From Candidatus Avimonas merdigallinarum (GTDB taxonomy: Bacteria; Bacillota; Clostridia; Oscillospirales; Acutalibacteraceae): 48,085 nucleotides of DNA. A program made the position numbers and the translations under genes. Below, one piece after another: positions 27,802-36,457 of the stretch. The notes beneath the pieces were generated by a model. The model ran no database searches, was not told the origin of the DNA, and worked only from the letters and a program-made list of their open reading frames with translations. The DNA lies in contig CAJFGS010000073.1 of the NCBI GenBank assembly GCA_904377855.1, forward strand, positions 1 to 48,085, read 5' to 3'. How positions within the stretch are numbered: the first letter of the stretch is position 1; every line of letters begins with the position of its first letter.

Positions 27802-28689
27802 ATGGTGAAGAGCGGCGACATACATATACGGGATCCTTTTGTCCTGCCTTATGAAGGAACCTACTATTTATATGGAACGCGGGGAATCACATGCTGGGGA
27901 AAGGCTGATGGATTCGATGTTTTTGTAAGCGAGGATTTGGAGAACTGGGAAGGGCCCTTTGAAGTTTTTCATAACGACGGAACCTTCTGGGCGGATCACC
28001 ATTATTGGGCGCCGGAGGTACATCCATACGACGGCGCTTTTTATATGTTTGCTTCCTTTAAAAAGGCGGGCGTATGCCGCGGAACGCAGATTTTGAAGGC
28101 GGAATCACCAATGGGGCCGTTTCATCCTCACAGCGATGGGCCGCTGACCCCCAGGGATTGGGAATGTCTGGATGGCACCCTGTATCTCTCGGCAGCGGGA
28201 AAGCCGTACATGATCTTTTGCCACGAGTGGTTACAGGTCCACGATGGAGAAATCTGGGCGGTCCCCCTCAGCGGCGATCTGAAAACAACGGCAGGGGAGC
28301 CGTTCCTGCTGCTGAGGGCCTCGGATCAGCCCGGCGTCCGCTCCAAAGATGGGCGGAACTATGTGACCGACGGGCCGTTTCTCTACCGCCTGCAAAACCA
28401 CGCGCTGGTTATGATCTGGGCCACCATGGGACCGCAGGGCTACTGCGAAGCGGTGGCGGTTTCCGACAACGGAGAAATCGACGGAAAATGGCGGCTGAGC
28501 CCGGATCTGCTGTTTGAAGAAGACGGCGGACACGGCATGATCTTTCGGGACCAGGAAGGCCAGCTGTATATTGCCCTTCATGCTCCGAATCAAACCCCGC
28601 AGGAGCGGCCTTGTTTTTATCGATTGTGGGAAAAAGAAAACGGTTTTGAGAGGGAAAGGGAACCGCGTTATGCTTTGGAATACATTTGA
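27802..28689 (+). CDS. GH43-like five-bladed propeller protein
   Basis: A 295-aa protein with the glycoside hydrolase family 43 pattern and no signal peptide, so it should act on imported oligosaccharides. IRDPFVLPYEGTYYLYGT places the general base Asp at residue 11. WAPEVHPYDGAFYMFAS and CLDGTLYLSAAGKPYMIF are the second and third blades, the latter holding the usual second Asp. In the fourth blade, where GH43 normally has the acid Glu (EGP), this protein has VTDGPFLY, an Asp. Known GH43 activities are arabinofuranosidase, xylosidase and galactosidase. AAGGAGG precedes the start. Its end overlaps the glycyl radical enzyme gene by 20 bases. Confidence 0.82.
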   Translation: MVKSGDIHIRDPFVLPYEGTYYLYGTRGITCWGKADGFDVFVSEDLENWEGPFEVFHNDGTFWADHHYWAPEVHPYDGAFYMFASFKKAGVCRGTQILKAESPMGPFHPHSDGPLTPRDWECLDGTLYLSAAGKPYMIFCHEWLQVHDGEIWAVPLSGDLKTTAGEPFLLLRASDQPGVRSKDGRNYVTDGPFLYRLQNHALVMIWATMGPQGYCEAVAVSDNGEIDGKWRLSPDLLFEEDGGHGMIFRDQEGQLYIALHAPNQTPQERPCFYRLWEKENGFEREREPRYALEYI

Positions 28690-30868
28690 AGAGAATCGCC
28701 CCCGCTTGGAAAAGCAGTTTCAGGAACATAATTGGAACCGCGAAAGCGGGATGGAACCAGATGAACTGTTTGAAAAATGTCTGGAAATCTCCCAAAAAGA
28801 AGAAGGCCAGTCCAGGATGCTCACCAAGGCCCGCATTTTTCAGTATATTATTGAAAACGCCCAGATTGAAGTCAATCCTCTAGATTGGTTTGCCGATCAG
28901 CTGAATCACAGCGGCTGTACCGCCCGTATCCGCAATCTCTGGGAAAAGGCTTTAAATAAAGGGCCTATGAAGGAGGTCTTGCAGGAGTTTGAACCCTCCA
29001 GGGCCAGCTTTGCCTGCTTTGGCGAAATGGACTTCGGCCATACCTCTCCCGATTGGACAGCAATTATGGAGTTAGGGCTTCCGGGCCTCTTGGAACGCGT
29101 GCAGAAAAATCGTGACAGGCACAAGGAACTGACCCAGGAACAGCGGGACTTTTATGACGCCGCCGAAATAGAATACAGGGCAGCCATTCATTTTGCGGAG
29201 AGACTGTCCGTGGAAGCGCGGCGGCTGGCGGACCGGTATGAAAAAATGAAGGAAGTTTCGGTCAGCCTGGCCCATCTGGCCACAGGTGCACCGGAAACTC
29301 TGCTGGAAGCCATGCAGCTTTCCTGCCTGTGGTACACCCTTCAACACGATTTGGAAGCCGTTTGGCTACGTTCACTTGGAGGCTTGGACCGGCTGTTTTA
29401 TCCGTATTATCAAAGGGATTTGGAAAGTGGGAGATACACGGAAGAGGAACTGCGGGAATTGATCCGCTACTTTCTGCTCCGATTCTATGCCAAAAAGGTA
29501 ACCGCCAATATGCCTTTCTATCTTGGAGGCCGGGACAGGAAAGGTACCGATACGTTGAACCCTCTCTCCTATATCCTTGTAGAAGAATATCGGAAACTGA
29601 ATATTTACGACCCGAAAATGCATATCCGTTATCATCCAAATATAGCCCCGGACTTCTTAAATCTGATCCTTTCCTGTATACGAGAGGGAAAAAACAGCTT
29701 TGTTTTCATCAACGACGAGGTGGCGGAGAAAGCGCTGGTCCGGCTTGGGGAGGACCCGGTGCATGCCAACAACTATGTTCCCGTAGGCTGCTATGAATGT
29801 GCCGCACTGGGAAAGGAGGTCCCTTGTTCGGTCAACGGCCGGCTCAATCTTGCCAAGGTCCTAGAGATCGCCATGCATGACGGATTTGACCCGGTTCATC
29901 ATCTGGCTGTGGCCCCGCCCAGCGGACGTGGGGGGCAATGGGAAACCTATGAAGACTTTTACGGGTATTTCAAAGAACTGACTGCGTTTTTTGTCCAGGG
30001 TTCGATGAAGATTATCAACGCCTTTGAACGGCGGTACCCGGAACTGATCCCTGCCCCGCTCTTTTCTGGGACCATGGAGGAATGTGTCGAACGTGGTCGG
30101 GATGCTTATGCCGGCGGTGCCTTGTACAACAATTCGTCCATCAATGCTTTTGCCATAGCCACAACGGTGGATTCCCTAGTTGCCCTGAGAAGGGTGGTAT
30201 ATGAGGAAAAACGGATGGATTTTGCACGGTTCCGGGAGGTGCTGGATAGCAATTGGGGCGGCCAGGAAATGCTCCGTCTGTATATCCGAAACACCTATCC
30301 GAAATATGGCAACAACCAGCCCGAGGCAGACGTCATAATGACCGACCTGGTAGATTATGTGGCCTCGCAGATCAACGGAAAACCTAATGGCCGGGGCGGT
30401 GTGTACAGATGCGGTTTTTTCTCCATAGACTGGCGGATGATTTTTGGCAAGCATACCGGCGCCACCCCTGACGGGCGTCTTGCCGGAGAGCCTCTTTCCA
30501 AAAACATGAGCGCTGTCACCGCTCAGGATAAGGAAGGAGTTACCGCGCTGATTCATTCGGTGACGAAAATCGACTATACCGCAATTCCCAACGGAACGGT
30601 GCTGGATCTGGTTCTTCACTCCTCGGCTGTGCAGGGGAAAGAGGGCTTGGGGGCTATGAATGCGCTGGTTCGCACATATTTTGAACAGGGGGGCTTGGCC
30701 CTGCATATCAATGTGCTGGATCCTTCTGTATTGAAAAATGCCCAAGCCAATCCGGAGCAGTACGCGAATCTTCAGGTAAGGCTCTGCGGCTGGAATGTAC
30801 ATTTTGTAGATTTAAGCAAAGAAGAGCAGGATGACTTTATCCGGCAGTCGGAACACGCGGCCGGCTGA
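28670..30868 (+). CDS. Glycyl radical enzyme of unknown substrate
   Basis: A 732-aa PFL-like glycyl radical enzyme. The catalytic thiyl loop is PVGCYECAALG, with Cys 374 and the acid-base Glu 376 in the G-C-x-E form used by dehydratase and lyase members. The radical loop is VRLCGWNVHFVDLSKEEQDD, with Gly 707, 25 residues from the end as expected. Both essential residues are present, so it should be active, and only without oxygen. ATG 28670 is taken because the frame upstream lies inside the GH43 gene; AGAGGGAAAGGG is the ribosome site. It is somewhat short for the family. The activase follows directly. Pyruvate formate-lyase is unlikely because the C-C pair (Cys-Cys) is absent. Confidence 0.9.
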   Translation: MLWNTFEENRPRLEKQFQEHNWNRESGMEPDELFEKCLEISQKEEGQSRMLTKARIFQYIIENAQIEVNPLDWFADQLNHSGCTARIRNLWEKALNKGPMKEVLQEFEPSRASFACFGEMDFGHTSPDWTAIMELGLPGLLERVQKNRDRHKELTQEQRDFYDAAEIEYRAAIHFAERLSVEARRLADRYEKMKEVSVSLAHLATGAPETLLEAMQLSCLWYTLQHDLEAVWLRSLGGLDRLFYPYYQRDLESGRYTEEELRELIRYFLLRFYAKKVTANMPFYLGGRDRKGTDTLNPLSYILVEEYRKLNIYDPKMHIRYHPNIAPDFLNLILSCIREGKNSFVFINDEVAEKALVRLGEDPVHANNYVPVGCYECAALGKEVPCSVNGRLNLAKVLEIAMHDGFDPVHHLAVAPPSGRGGQWETYEDFYGYFKELTAFFVQGSMKIINAFERRYPELIPAPLFSGTMEECVERGRDAYAGGALYNNSSINAFAIATTVDSLVALRRVVYEEKRMDFARFREVLDSNWGGQEMLRLYIRNTYPKYGNNQPEADVIMTDLVDYVASQINGKPNGRGGVYRCGFFSIDWRMIFGKHTGATPDGRLAGEPLSKNMSAVTAQDKEGVTALIHSVTKIDYTAIPNGTVLDLVLHSSAVQGKEGLGAMNALVRTYFEQGGLALHINVLDPSVLKNAQANPEQYANLQVRLCGWNVHFVDLSKEEQDDFIRQSEHAAG

Positions 30869-30882
30869 CACAGGAGGTGCCC

Positions 30883-31782
30883 ATGGAAGCGATTATCAGT
30901 GATATAAAACGGTTTGCTGTTCATGATGGAGATGGGATCCGTACAACCGTTTTCTTCAAGGGATGCCCCCTGCGCTGCCGATGGTGTCACAATCCGGAAG
31001 GGATCGACCGTCGGCCTCAGCTGTCGTACATCGCCAAGAAGTGTATCTGCTGTGGTGCCTGTGCTGTCCTGTGCCCCAATGGTGCTCATGAGATTTTTCC
31101 GGAGGGGCACAGGTTTCATCGGGAACGTTGTCTGAACTGCGGCGCCTGCGTGGAAGGGTGTATGGGGCAAGCGCTGAAACTCTACGGACGGGAGATCTCC
31201 GTTGACCAGCTTATACCTCGTTTGCTGGAAGACCGGGCGTTCTATGAAAGTTCGGGAGGAGGCGTAACGGTGTCGGGAGGGGAACCGCTGGTACAGGCGG
31301 ATTTCTGCCGGGAGCTTCTGAAGCGGCTGAAAAAGGAAGGCGTCCACACGGCGGTGGACACCTGCGGGTGTGTGGACCGCAGAGCGATAGATGCAGTAAT
31401 GCCCTATACAGACCAGTTCCTCTATGATGTGAAAGCTATAGACGAGGCGGTACACATCTGCTGTACGGGGGTGTCGAACCGGCGGATTCTGGAAAATCTG
31501 GCGTACATAGACGCGTGCGGAAAAGCAATTGAAATCCGCATTCCCTATGTACCGGGGATGAACGACGGAGAGATTGCCGGGATCGGTGCCTTTTTAAAGA
31601 ATTTCAAATCGGTGGGCTGCGTCAAGGTACTGCCCTATCACAGCTTTGCCGGTTCCAAGTATGAGGCGCTGGGACTGGAAAACACCATGCCCCGGACAGA
31701 GCCTCCCGACGATGAGGAACTGTCCAGAGCGGTGGCTCGACTGAAAGCCTTTGGTCTCTATGCCGTCAGCGGGCGGGAATGA
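30883..31782 (+). CDS. Glycyl radical enzyme activase (radical SAM)
   Basis: A 299-aa radical SAM activase. The SAM cluster motif CxxxCxxC is in FKGCPLRCRWCHNPEG. Two extra ferredoxin-type 4Fe-4S sites follow (CICCGACAVLCPNGAH and CLNCGACVEGC), as in activases of glycyl radical dehydratases rather than of pyruvate formate-lyase. SGGEPLVQADF is the SAM-binding GGE motif. ATG 30883 has AGGAGG five bases upstream; a GTG at 30877 overlaps that site. It installs the glycyl radical on the enzyme encoded 14 bases upstream. Confidence 0.94.
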   Translation: MEAIISDIKRFAVHDGDGIRTTVFFKGCPLRCRWCHNPEGIDRRPQLSYIAKKCICCGACAVLCPNGAHEIFPEGHRFHRERCLNCGACVEGCMGQALKLYGREISVDQLIPRLLEDRAFYESSGGGVTVSGGEPLVQADFCRELLKRLKKEGVHTAVDTCGCVDRRAIDAVMPYTDQFLYDVKAIDEAVHICCTGVSNRRILENLAYIDACGKAIEIRIPYVPGMNDGEIAGIGAFLKNFKSVGCVKVLPYHSFAGSKYEALGLENTMPRTEPPDDEELSRAVARLKAFGLYAVSGRE

Positions 31783-31801
31783 ATCCCGCCCGCTTTTTTT
31801 A
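31769..31801 (+). terminator. Strong intrinsic terminator closing the plus-strand locus
   Basis: GCGGGCGGGA (31769-31778) and TCCCGCCCGC (31784-31793) form a 10-bp GC-rich stem with a 5-base loop, followed by seven T. The stem includes the activase stop codon. The opposing minus-strand gene ends in the T tract at 31799. Confidence 0.9.
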
Positions 31802-33841
31802 TCGCAAAGCATCAAAGCTGCTGTCCCCCAGGACCGTTTTCAACCGATCCAACGCCGTCAGACGGAACAGGTTAACCCAGGCTACCAGCCAATCGTTAAG
31901 ATGTCCGCGATCATTGGAATCGGGGCGATGCCCCCAGCGGCATTGAAAAAAGGCCTCGTTCTGGCTTCCGACAGGACGCTTGATCCCATGGATCGGCGGA
32001 CTGTCCTCTGTCGCTATCAGCTGAGTGGCGTTATACCACATCATTCTGGCCCGAGTGCGCCATTTTTCGTCCCCGGTTATGCGGTAGAGGCGCAGAAATT
32101 CGGGACACATCAGCTCTCCCCACTGGTCAAGCGCTGGATGCTGAGTGGAAACGGCGGTGCTTCCCGAAGTGTAATAGCCATACTGGGTGAATTCCGCTTG
32201 CGGGGGATACAAGGCGTCGTAGTGGAAGAGCCAGGAACAGAAATAATAAGCGGCGCGCAGGGCGTAGTCGATATACTTCTTATCACCGGTAATCTCGTAC
32301 AGATCCAAGGCACTGATAATGAAAGGGCCGGCTGTTTCCTTGTCCACGCAGGTGCAGTCTATGGCTCCGGCCGTACAGACAAATTCATCAATGTCTCTCC
32401 GGACATACAAATCCATAGATGCCGCTGCCGTTTGGAGATAGCGTTCGTCTTTCGTAATTTTGTACACTTCAATCAGCGCCATGGTGATAAACCCGCCGAT
32501 GGTGCCGCCTGTTTCCGCCGGTGTTCCGTCAAAGTTCCACGCTTTTCCGAAGCCATACTCGGGGCTATACCGTTCTACAAAGAAATCGCAGATTTTTAAG
32601 GAAAAATCCCGGTATGCCGGTCTGTCGATTCCAATGGACCGGAGCAGGTCATAGGTTTTCATCATTTCCGACGCGGCCCATCCCAGATTGCAGGTTTCGG
32701 GGAGCCATCCTGTATCATAAGGGGTATGACTGGCCCAGGACTGAGAAGGATCCAGCGGCGCATAGTTCCACTCCCGGCCCTGGGTATACCATTCATAGTG
32801 GGCAAGAATTAAACCATTTTCCGCCTGTTTGACAACCCAGTTGTCCAGCATTTCCAGTGCATCGACCAGCAACTCCTGCCTCCCGCTCTGGATATAATCC
32901 GTGATCTGCATCCGGCAGGAAAGAATATTCTGACCGCACCAGCCGATCTCGAACTGCCGGCTGTACTGCAGGGTCTTACTCTCAGGTTCCCCACGAATTC
33001 CGATACAGGAAAGCTTTTTCCCATCCGGTGCGACGGAAATCAGTGTGCGGGCATATTCGATGCCGCAGCGCCAGATTTCTTCCGGAGACATGGAGGCTTT
33101 CCTGGAAAAGGGCATCAGTTCCAGCACCCGGTCCAAGGTATCGGCAATCCCATAATTTTTATATCGGGGAACACTGGCCAACACATATATTTCCACAGTG
33201 AAGCGTTCCCCCGGCTGGAGCGTAATGTACTCGTCGTACCGGTCGGTGTATTGGTCATTATCGCAGTAGGTGTATGGTGCCTCGGTCACAGGATGATGAA
33301 CCCGCTGACGAAGAGCCCCATTTTCGCCCTGCAGGATGGAGCAGGAGGAGCGCAGGCTGTCGGCATCGCGGTTGCTGGCGAAGATAGACAGGGCTATATC
33401 GGCATTTTCACATACCGAGCAGGATGGAATGCCGGTACGGTCGTATGCGTGAATCCAGGCCTCCCCGTTTTCGTGGTACAGGCCCTTTGGTTCCTTTCCC
33501 TCGCCCCATTGATTGCCGTTGTAATTGACACAGGGGATGAGATACTTATCGGGAACGAAGCGGGTTGCTACCTCAAAGACGGTTTTTAGAGTATGGGGAA
33601 CGGTATCGGTGTTGGTGATGGTGCGTTCTACAGAATATAAGCCGTTTCCCAAATCGGCGGCGGCGTAGGCTGCGGTGTATCCGCCCCCGGAATACTGTGC
33701 GCCCATATCGGACTGGTTGTCGGTGCGCAACTGAAATTCCCGGCCGTTCTCCTCCAGCACCGGCGGGCAAATGACGGCTATGGCCAGAGGGCTCTCATGC
33801 GCGCTCAGATGGAATCCTCCACCGGTTTTGTGGATATACAT
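31799..33841 (-). CDS. Six-hairpin glycosidase-like protein
   Basis: A 680-aa cytoplasmic protein (no signal peptide). An N-terminal beta-sandwich (to about 240; LYSVERTITNTDTVPHTLK) precedes an alpha/alpha-barrel built of helical hairpins (about 265-665), e.g. ETCNLGWAASEMMKTYDLLR, GGFITMALIEVYKITKDERY, AGPFIISALDLYEITGDKKY and WGELMCPEFLRLYRITGDEK. The repeated 'Y-x-I-T-G-D-x-K' hairpin ends are typical of the six-hairpin glycosidase superfamily. No GH family can be named and catalytic acids are unclear. ATG 33841 has GGGAGG nine bases upstream; a longer frame from 33886 would overlap the kinase gene. Last gene of operon A, so its product probably releases the sugar fed to this pathway. Confidence 0.7.
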   Translation of the reverse strand: MYIHKTGGGFHLSAHESPLAIAVICPPVLEENGREFQLRTDNQSDMGAQYSGGGYTAAYAAADLGNGLYSVERTITNTDTVPHTLKTVFEVATRFVPDKYLIPCVNYNGNQWGEGKEPKGLYHENGEAWIHAYDRTGIPSCSVCENADIALSIFASNRDADSLRSSCSILQGENGALRQRVHHPVTEAPYTYCDNDQYTDRYDEYITLQPGERFTVEIYVLASVPRYKNYGIADTLDRVLELMPFSRKASMSPEEIWRCGIEYARTLISVAPDGKKLSCIGIRGEPESKTLQYSRQFEIGWCGQNILSCRMQITDYIQSGRQELLVDALEMLDNWVVKQAENGLILAHYEWYTQGREWNYAPLDPSQSWASHTPYDTGWLPETCNLGWAASEMMKTYDLLRSIGIDRPAYRDFSLKICDFFVERYSPEYGFGKAWNFDGTPAETGGTIGGFITMALIEVYKITKDERYLQTAAASMDLYVRRDIDEFVCTAGAIDCTCVDKETAGPFIISALDLYEITGDKKYIDYALRAAYYFCSWLFHYDALYPPQAEFTQYGYYTSGSTAVSTQHPALDQWGELMCPEFLRLYRITGDEKWRTRARMMWYNATQLIATEDSPPIHGIKRPVGSQNEAFFQCRWGHRPDSNDRGHLNDWLVAWVNLFRLTALDRLKTVLGDSSFDALR

Positions 33842-33860
33842 CTGTACATTCCTCCCTTTG

Positions 33861-34883
33861 TCAGCGCTGTACGCGTCCCGAAGCATCTCCTGCCGCCAGA
33901 TGCGCGGCTTCCTGTCGGGTGATCAGGTTATAGTCCCCTTCGATGGAGTGTTTTAGGCAGGAGGCTGCCACCGCAAAATCCACCGCTTCCTGGGGCGCAT
34001 AGTCCATCAGCAAGGCATAAATCAGGCCGCCGCCGAAGCTGTCCCCGCCGCCAACACGATCCACAATATGCATTGTGTACTTTCGGGACAGATAGGCCTG
34101 ACCGCCCTGATACAGCATAGCTCCCCAGCGGTTGTCGCTGGCGCTCAGAGATTCCCGCAGCGTGATGGCCACGGCCTTGAATCCGAATTGCTGAGCAAGT
34201 TGCTCGGCCACCATCGTATAGCCCTGCTGATCCAACACGCCCGACTCAATGTCCGAATTCTGTGCATGTATTCCAAAAACGTCGGCAGCATCCTCTTCGT
34301 TTGCGATGCATACATCCACATAAGGCATCAGTTCAGCCATGACCTTTCCCGCCTTTTCGCGGCTCCACAGCTTTTTGCGGTAGTTCAAATCGCAGGATAC
34401 TCGTATGCCCATGTTTTTCGCGGTCTGTACAGCTTCCAGGCATGCTGCGGCAAGAGAATCGCTGAGGGCGGGGGTGATGCCGGTGAAATGAAACCAATCG
34501 GCTCCCTGCAGCAGATCCGGCCAGCGAAACTCTTCCGGGTTTGCCTGGGCAACAGCCGAACTCTCACGGTCGTAAATAACCTTGCTGGCCCGCTGCGAGG
34601 CGCCTTTTTCCACAAAGTATACGCCGATCCGGCTGCCTCCTCGCAGAATACCGCGGGTATCCACACCGTATCGGCGCAGAGCATTCAGGGCACATTGTCC
34701 GATCTCATGCTCCGGCAGCTTGGTCACAAAGGCGGCGTCCACTCCATACTGTGCCAGAGATACCGCCACGTTGGCCTCGCCGCCGGCATAAGTGGCTTCA
34801 AAGGAATCGGTTTGGACAAAGCGGCGAAATCCGGGAGGATTCAGGCGCAGCATGATTTCACCGAAGCAAACGGCTCGTTTCAT
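33861..34883 (-). CDS. kdgK: 2-dehydro-3-deoxygluconokinase
   Basis: A 340-aa PfkB-family kinase that phosphorylates 2-keto-3-deoxygluconate (KDG) at O6 using ATP. It opens with FGEIMLRLNPPGFRRFVQ and TYAGGEANVAVSLAQYG, both close to known KDG kinases. The ATP/catalytic motif near residue 260 is VGGGDSFGGGLIYAL with the base Asp. Its start overlaps the aldolase stop (ATGA), so kinase and aldolase are coupled. Members of this subfamily may also accept 2-keto-3-deoxygalactonate. Confidence 0.92.
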   Translation of the reverse strand: MKRAVCFGEIMLRLNPPGFRRFVQTDSFEATYAGGEANVAVSLAQYGVDAAFVTKLPEHEIGQCALNALRRYGVDTRGILRGGSRIGVYFVEKGASQRASKVIYDRESSAVAQANPEEFRWPDLLQGADWFHFTGITPALSDSLAAACLEAVQTAKNMGIRVSCDLNYRKKLWSREKAGKVMAELMPYVDVCIANEEDAADVFGIHAQNSDIESGVLDQQGYTMVAEQLAQQFGFKAVAITLRESLSASDNRWGAMLYQGGQAYLSRKYTMHIVDRVGGGDSFGGGLIYALLMDYAPQEAVDFAVAASCLKHSIEGDYNLITRQEAAHLAAGDASGRVQR

Positions 34884-35542
34884 TGGGATTCCTCCTTACA
34901 AGCGTGAATAAGAGCGGCATACCGGGCCGCAATACCGGTCAAAGCGCTATAATCCCGCATTTTCAGGGCCTGAGAAATCAAGCTTCCCCCTATGCCGAAG
35001 CCGGAGGCTCCGGCCCGGATAAAGGCGGGAATATTGTTTTCATCGATACCTCCTACTGCAAAAAACGGCATATGGTTCAGCGGAGCGCGCAACGCCTTGA
35101 GATACGCCGGTCCCAGCGCGGATGCCGGGAAGATTTTGATAAAATCGGCGCCGGCGGCATAGGCCTGTACACATTCGCTGGCCGTCAAAGCGCCGGGCAT
35201 GGAAATCAGCCCCAGGCGCTTGGTTCGGTCAATCAGCTGGGAGTCGGTATGGGGCGAAATGATAAACTGTGCTCCGCTTTCGGCCGCCAGTTCAAGCTGC
35301 CGGTGGGAAATCACCGTACCGGCTCCCACCAGAGCATCGGCGGGCAGGGCCTTCCGCAGAACGGCAATGGCCCTGGCTGTCTCCCGGTCCGCGTCCGGGT
35401 CCGCCTGGTTAAAGGTCACCTCCATAGCGCGGACATTTCCGGCATATAAGGCTTTGCCCAGTTCCAAGATCTCCTGTTCTTTGGCTCCACGAATAATCAC
35501 AACTAATCCTTCGCGCAAAACCGCCTGTTTCATGGTTTCCAT
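34880..35542 (-). CDS. eda: KDPG/KHG aldolase
   Basis: A 220-aa class I aldolase cleaving 2-keto-3-deoxy-6-phosphogluconate into pyruvate and glyceraldehyde 3-phosphate. The Schiff-base Lys 136 lies in GADFIKIFPAS, the catalytic Glu 41 in AMEVTFNQ, and LVGAGTVIS and SPHTDSQLI are conserved barrel strands. GGAGG precedes ATG 35542. Together with the kinase it forms the lower half of an Entner-Doudoroff-type route. Confidence 0.93.
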   Translation of the reverse strand: METMKQAVLREGLVVIIRGAKEQEILELGKALYAGNVRAMEVTFNQADPDADRETARAIAVLRKALPADALVGAGTVISHRQLELAAESGAQFIISPHTDSQLIDRTKRLGLISMPGALTASECVQAYAAGADFIKIFPASALGPAYLKALRAPLNHMPFFAVGGIDENNIPAFIRAGASGFGIGGSLISQALKMRDYSALTGIAARYAALIHACKEESQ

Positions 35543-35566
35543 ATGGATTCGCCTCCGTTCCGAAAA

Positions 35567-36457
35567 TTATGGCCGTGTGAGAATCGGTGAAAAAGTCAAC
35601 TGCCGGATGAAAACCCCGTGGGGTTCCAGGCGATTGGATCCGGCCTTGGTTTCCCAGACGTGCCCGGTCCCCTTGAAGTCGGACAACCCACACCAGGGTT
35701 CTACGCAAATCAGAGACATCCGCCGAGGAGGGCCCCAAAAGGTCATATATGGAAAATCTTTAATGCCGATACAGATTCCCGCTCCGCTGCGGCGGGATAA
35801 AAGCGTCACGGCGTCGGCGTCATATCCTCCGGAAAGGATGGGACCGCCGTCGAAAAAGCTCTCGGCAAGAGGAATCTCCCTTTCCCCCTGAAGCCAGGGG
35901 ACCCTCTGCTCTGTACACAGCCTGGTACCCGGTTCCAGAACAATCCGATAAGTATTCTGTGGCCTATCAAAGCGGAGCACGTAATCGGCAGCCGTCTCAT
36001 CCAGTATCACCGGACAGTACAGCGCCGGGTGAACCCCGAGGCTGAAAAACATATCGTCCGCTCCGTCGTTATAAACCCGGAAGGTCTGTACCAACTGATC
36101 AGGGAAAAGCTGATACTGTACCTGCAGGCGGAACCGGTAAGGGAACACGCGCAGCAGTTCAGGATCGGAAGCTAGTTCCAATAACGCCTGATGGGGATCG
36201 GCCTGCTTGACGGCGAAAATGCGATCCTTGGCAAAACCGTGCATACTCATGGGGTATTCCTTACCCCGAATCAAAACCCGGCTGCGATCGATTCGGCCGG
36301 CCGCGGGAAACAAAATCGGTGCGTGGCCGTCAAAAACATCTGTTCCCGGCTGCCAAATATACTCCCGGCTTTCTTGGAGAGAATAGAAACTCTGCAGTTC
36401 GGCGCCTTTATCGGAAATCTGTGCGGACAGCTTCCGATTTTTCAGTTCTATAAACAC
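35567..36457 (-). CDS. Aldose 1-epimerase family protein
   Basis: A 296-aa galactose-mutarotase-fold protein, in the subgroup of YeaD/LacX-like proteins (SAQISDKGAELQSFYSLQES, REYIWQPGTDVFDGHAPILF, MHGFAKDRIF, FSLGVHPALYCP). Mutarotases interconvert alpha and beta sugars, which supplies the anomer needed by an aldose dehydrogenase. The start is GTG 36457, since AGGAGG at 36465-36470 is placed exactly for it and the protein begins there with the family strand; it overlaps the preceding stop by 10 bases. Confidence 0.85.
   Translation of the reverse strand: MFIELKNRKLSAQISDKGAELQSFYSLQESREYIWQPGTDVFDGHAPILFPAAGRIDRSRVLIRGKEYPMSMHGFAKDRIFAVKQADPHQALLELASDPELLRVFPYRFRLQVQYQLFPDQLVQTFRVYNDGADDMFFSLGVHPALYCPVILDETAADYVLRFDRPQNTYRIVLEPGTRLCTEQRVPWLQGEREIPLAESFFDGGPILSGGYDADAVTLLSRRSGAGICIGIKDFPYMTFWGPPRRMSLICVEPWCGLSDFKGTGHVWETKAGSNRLEPHGVFIRQLTFSPILTRP

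Noticed and set aside
28670..30868. Pyruvate formate-lyase
   Set aside because: The catalytic Cys-Cys pair of that enzyme is absent; the GCYE loop and the activase with extra clusters fit the dehydratase/lyase groups.
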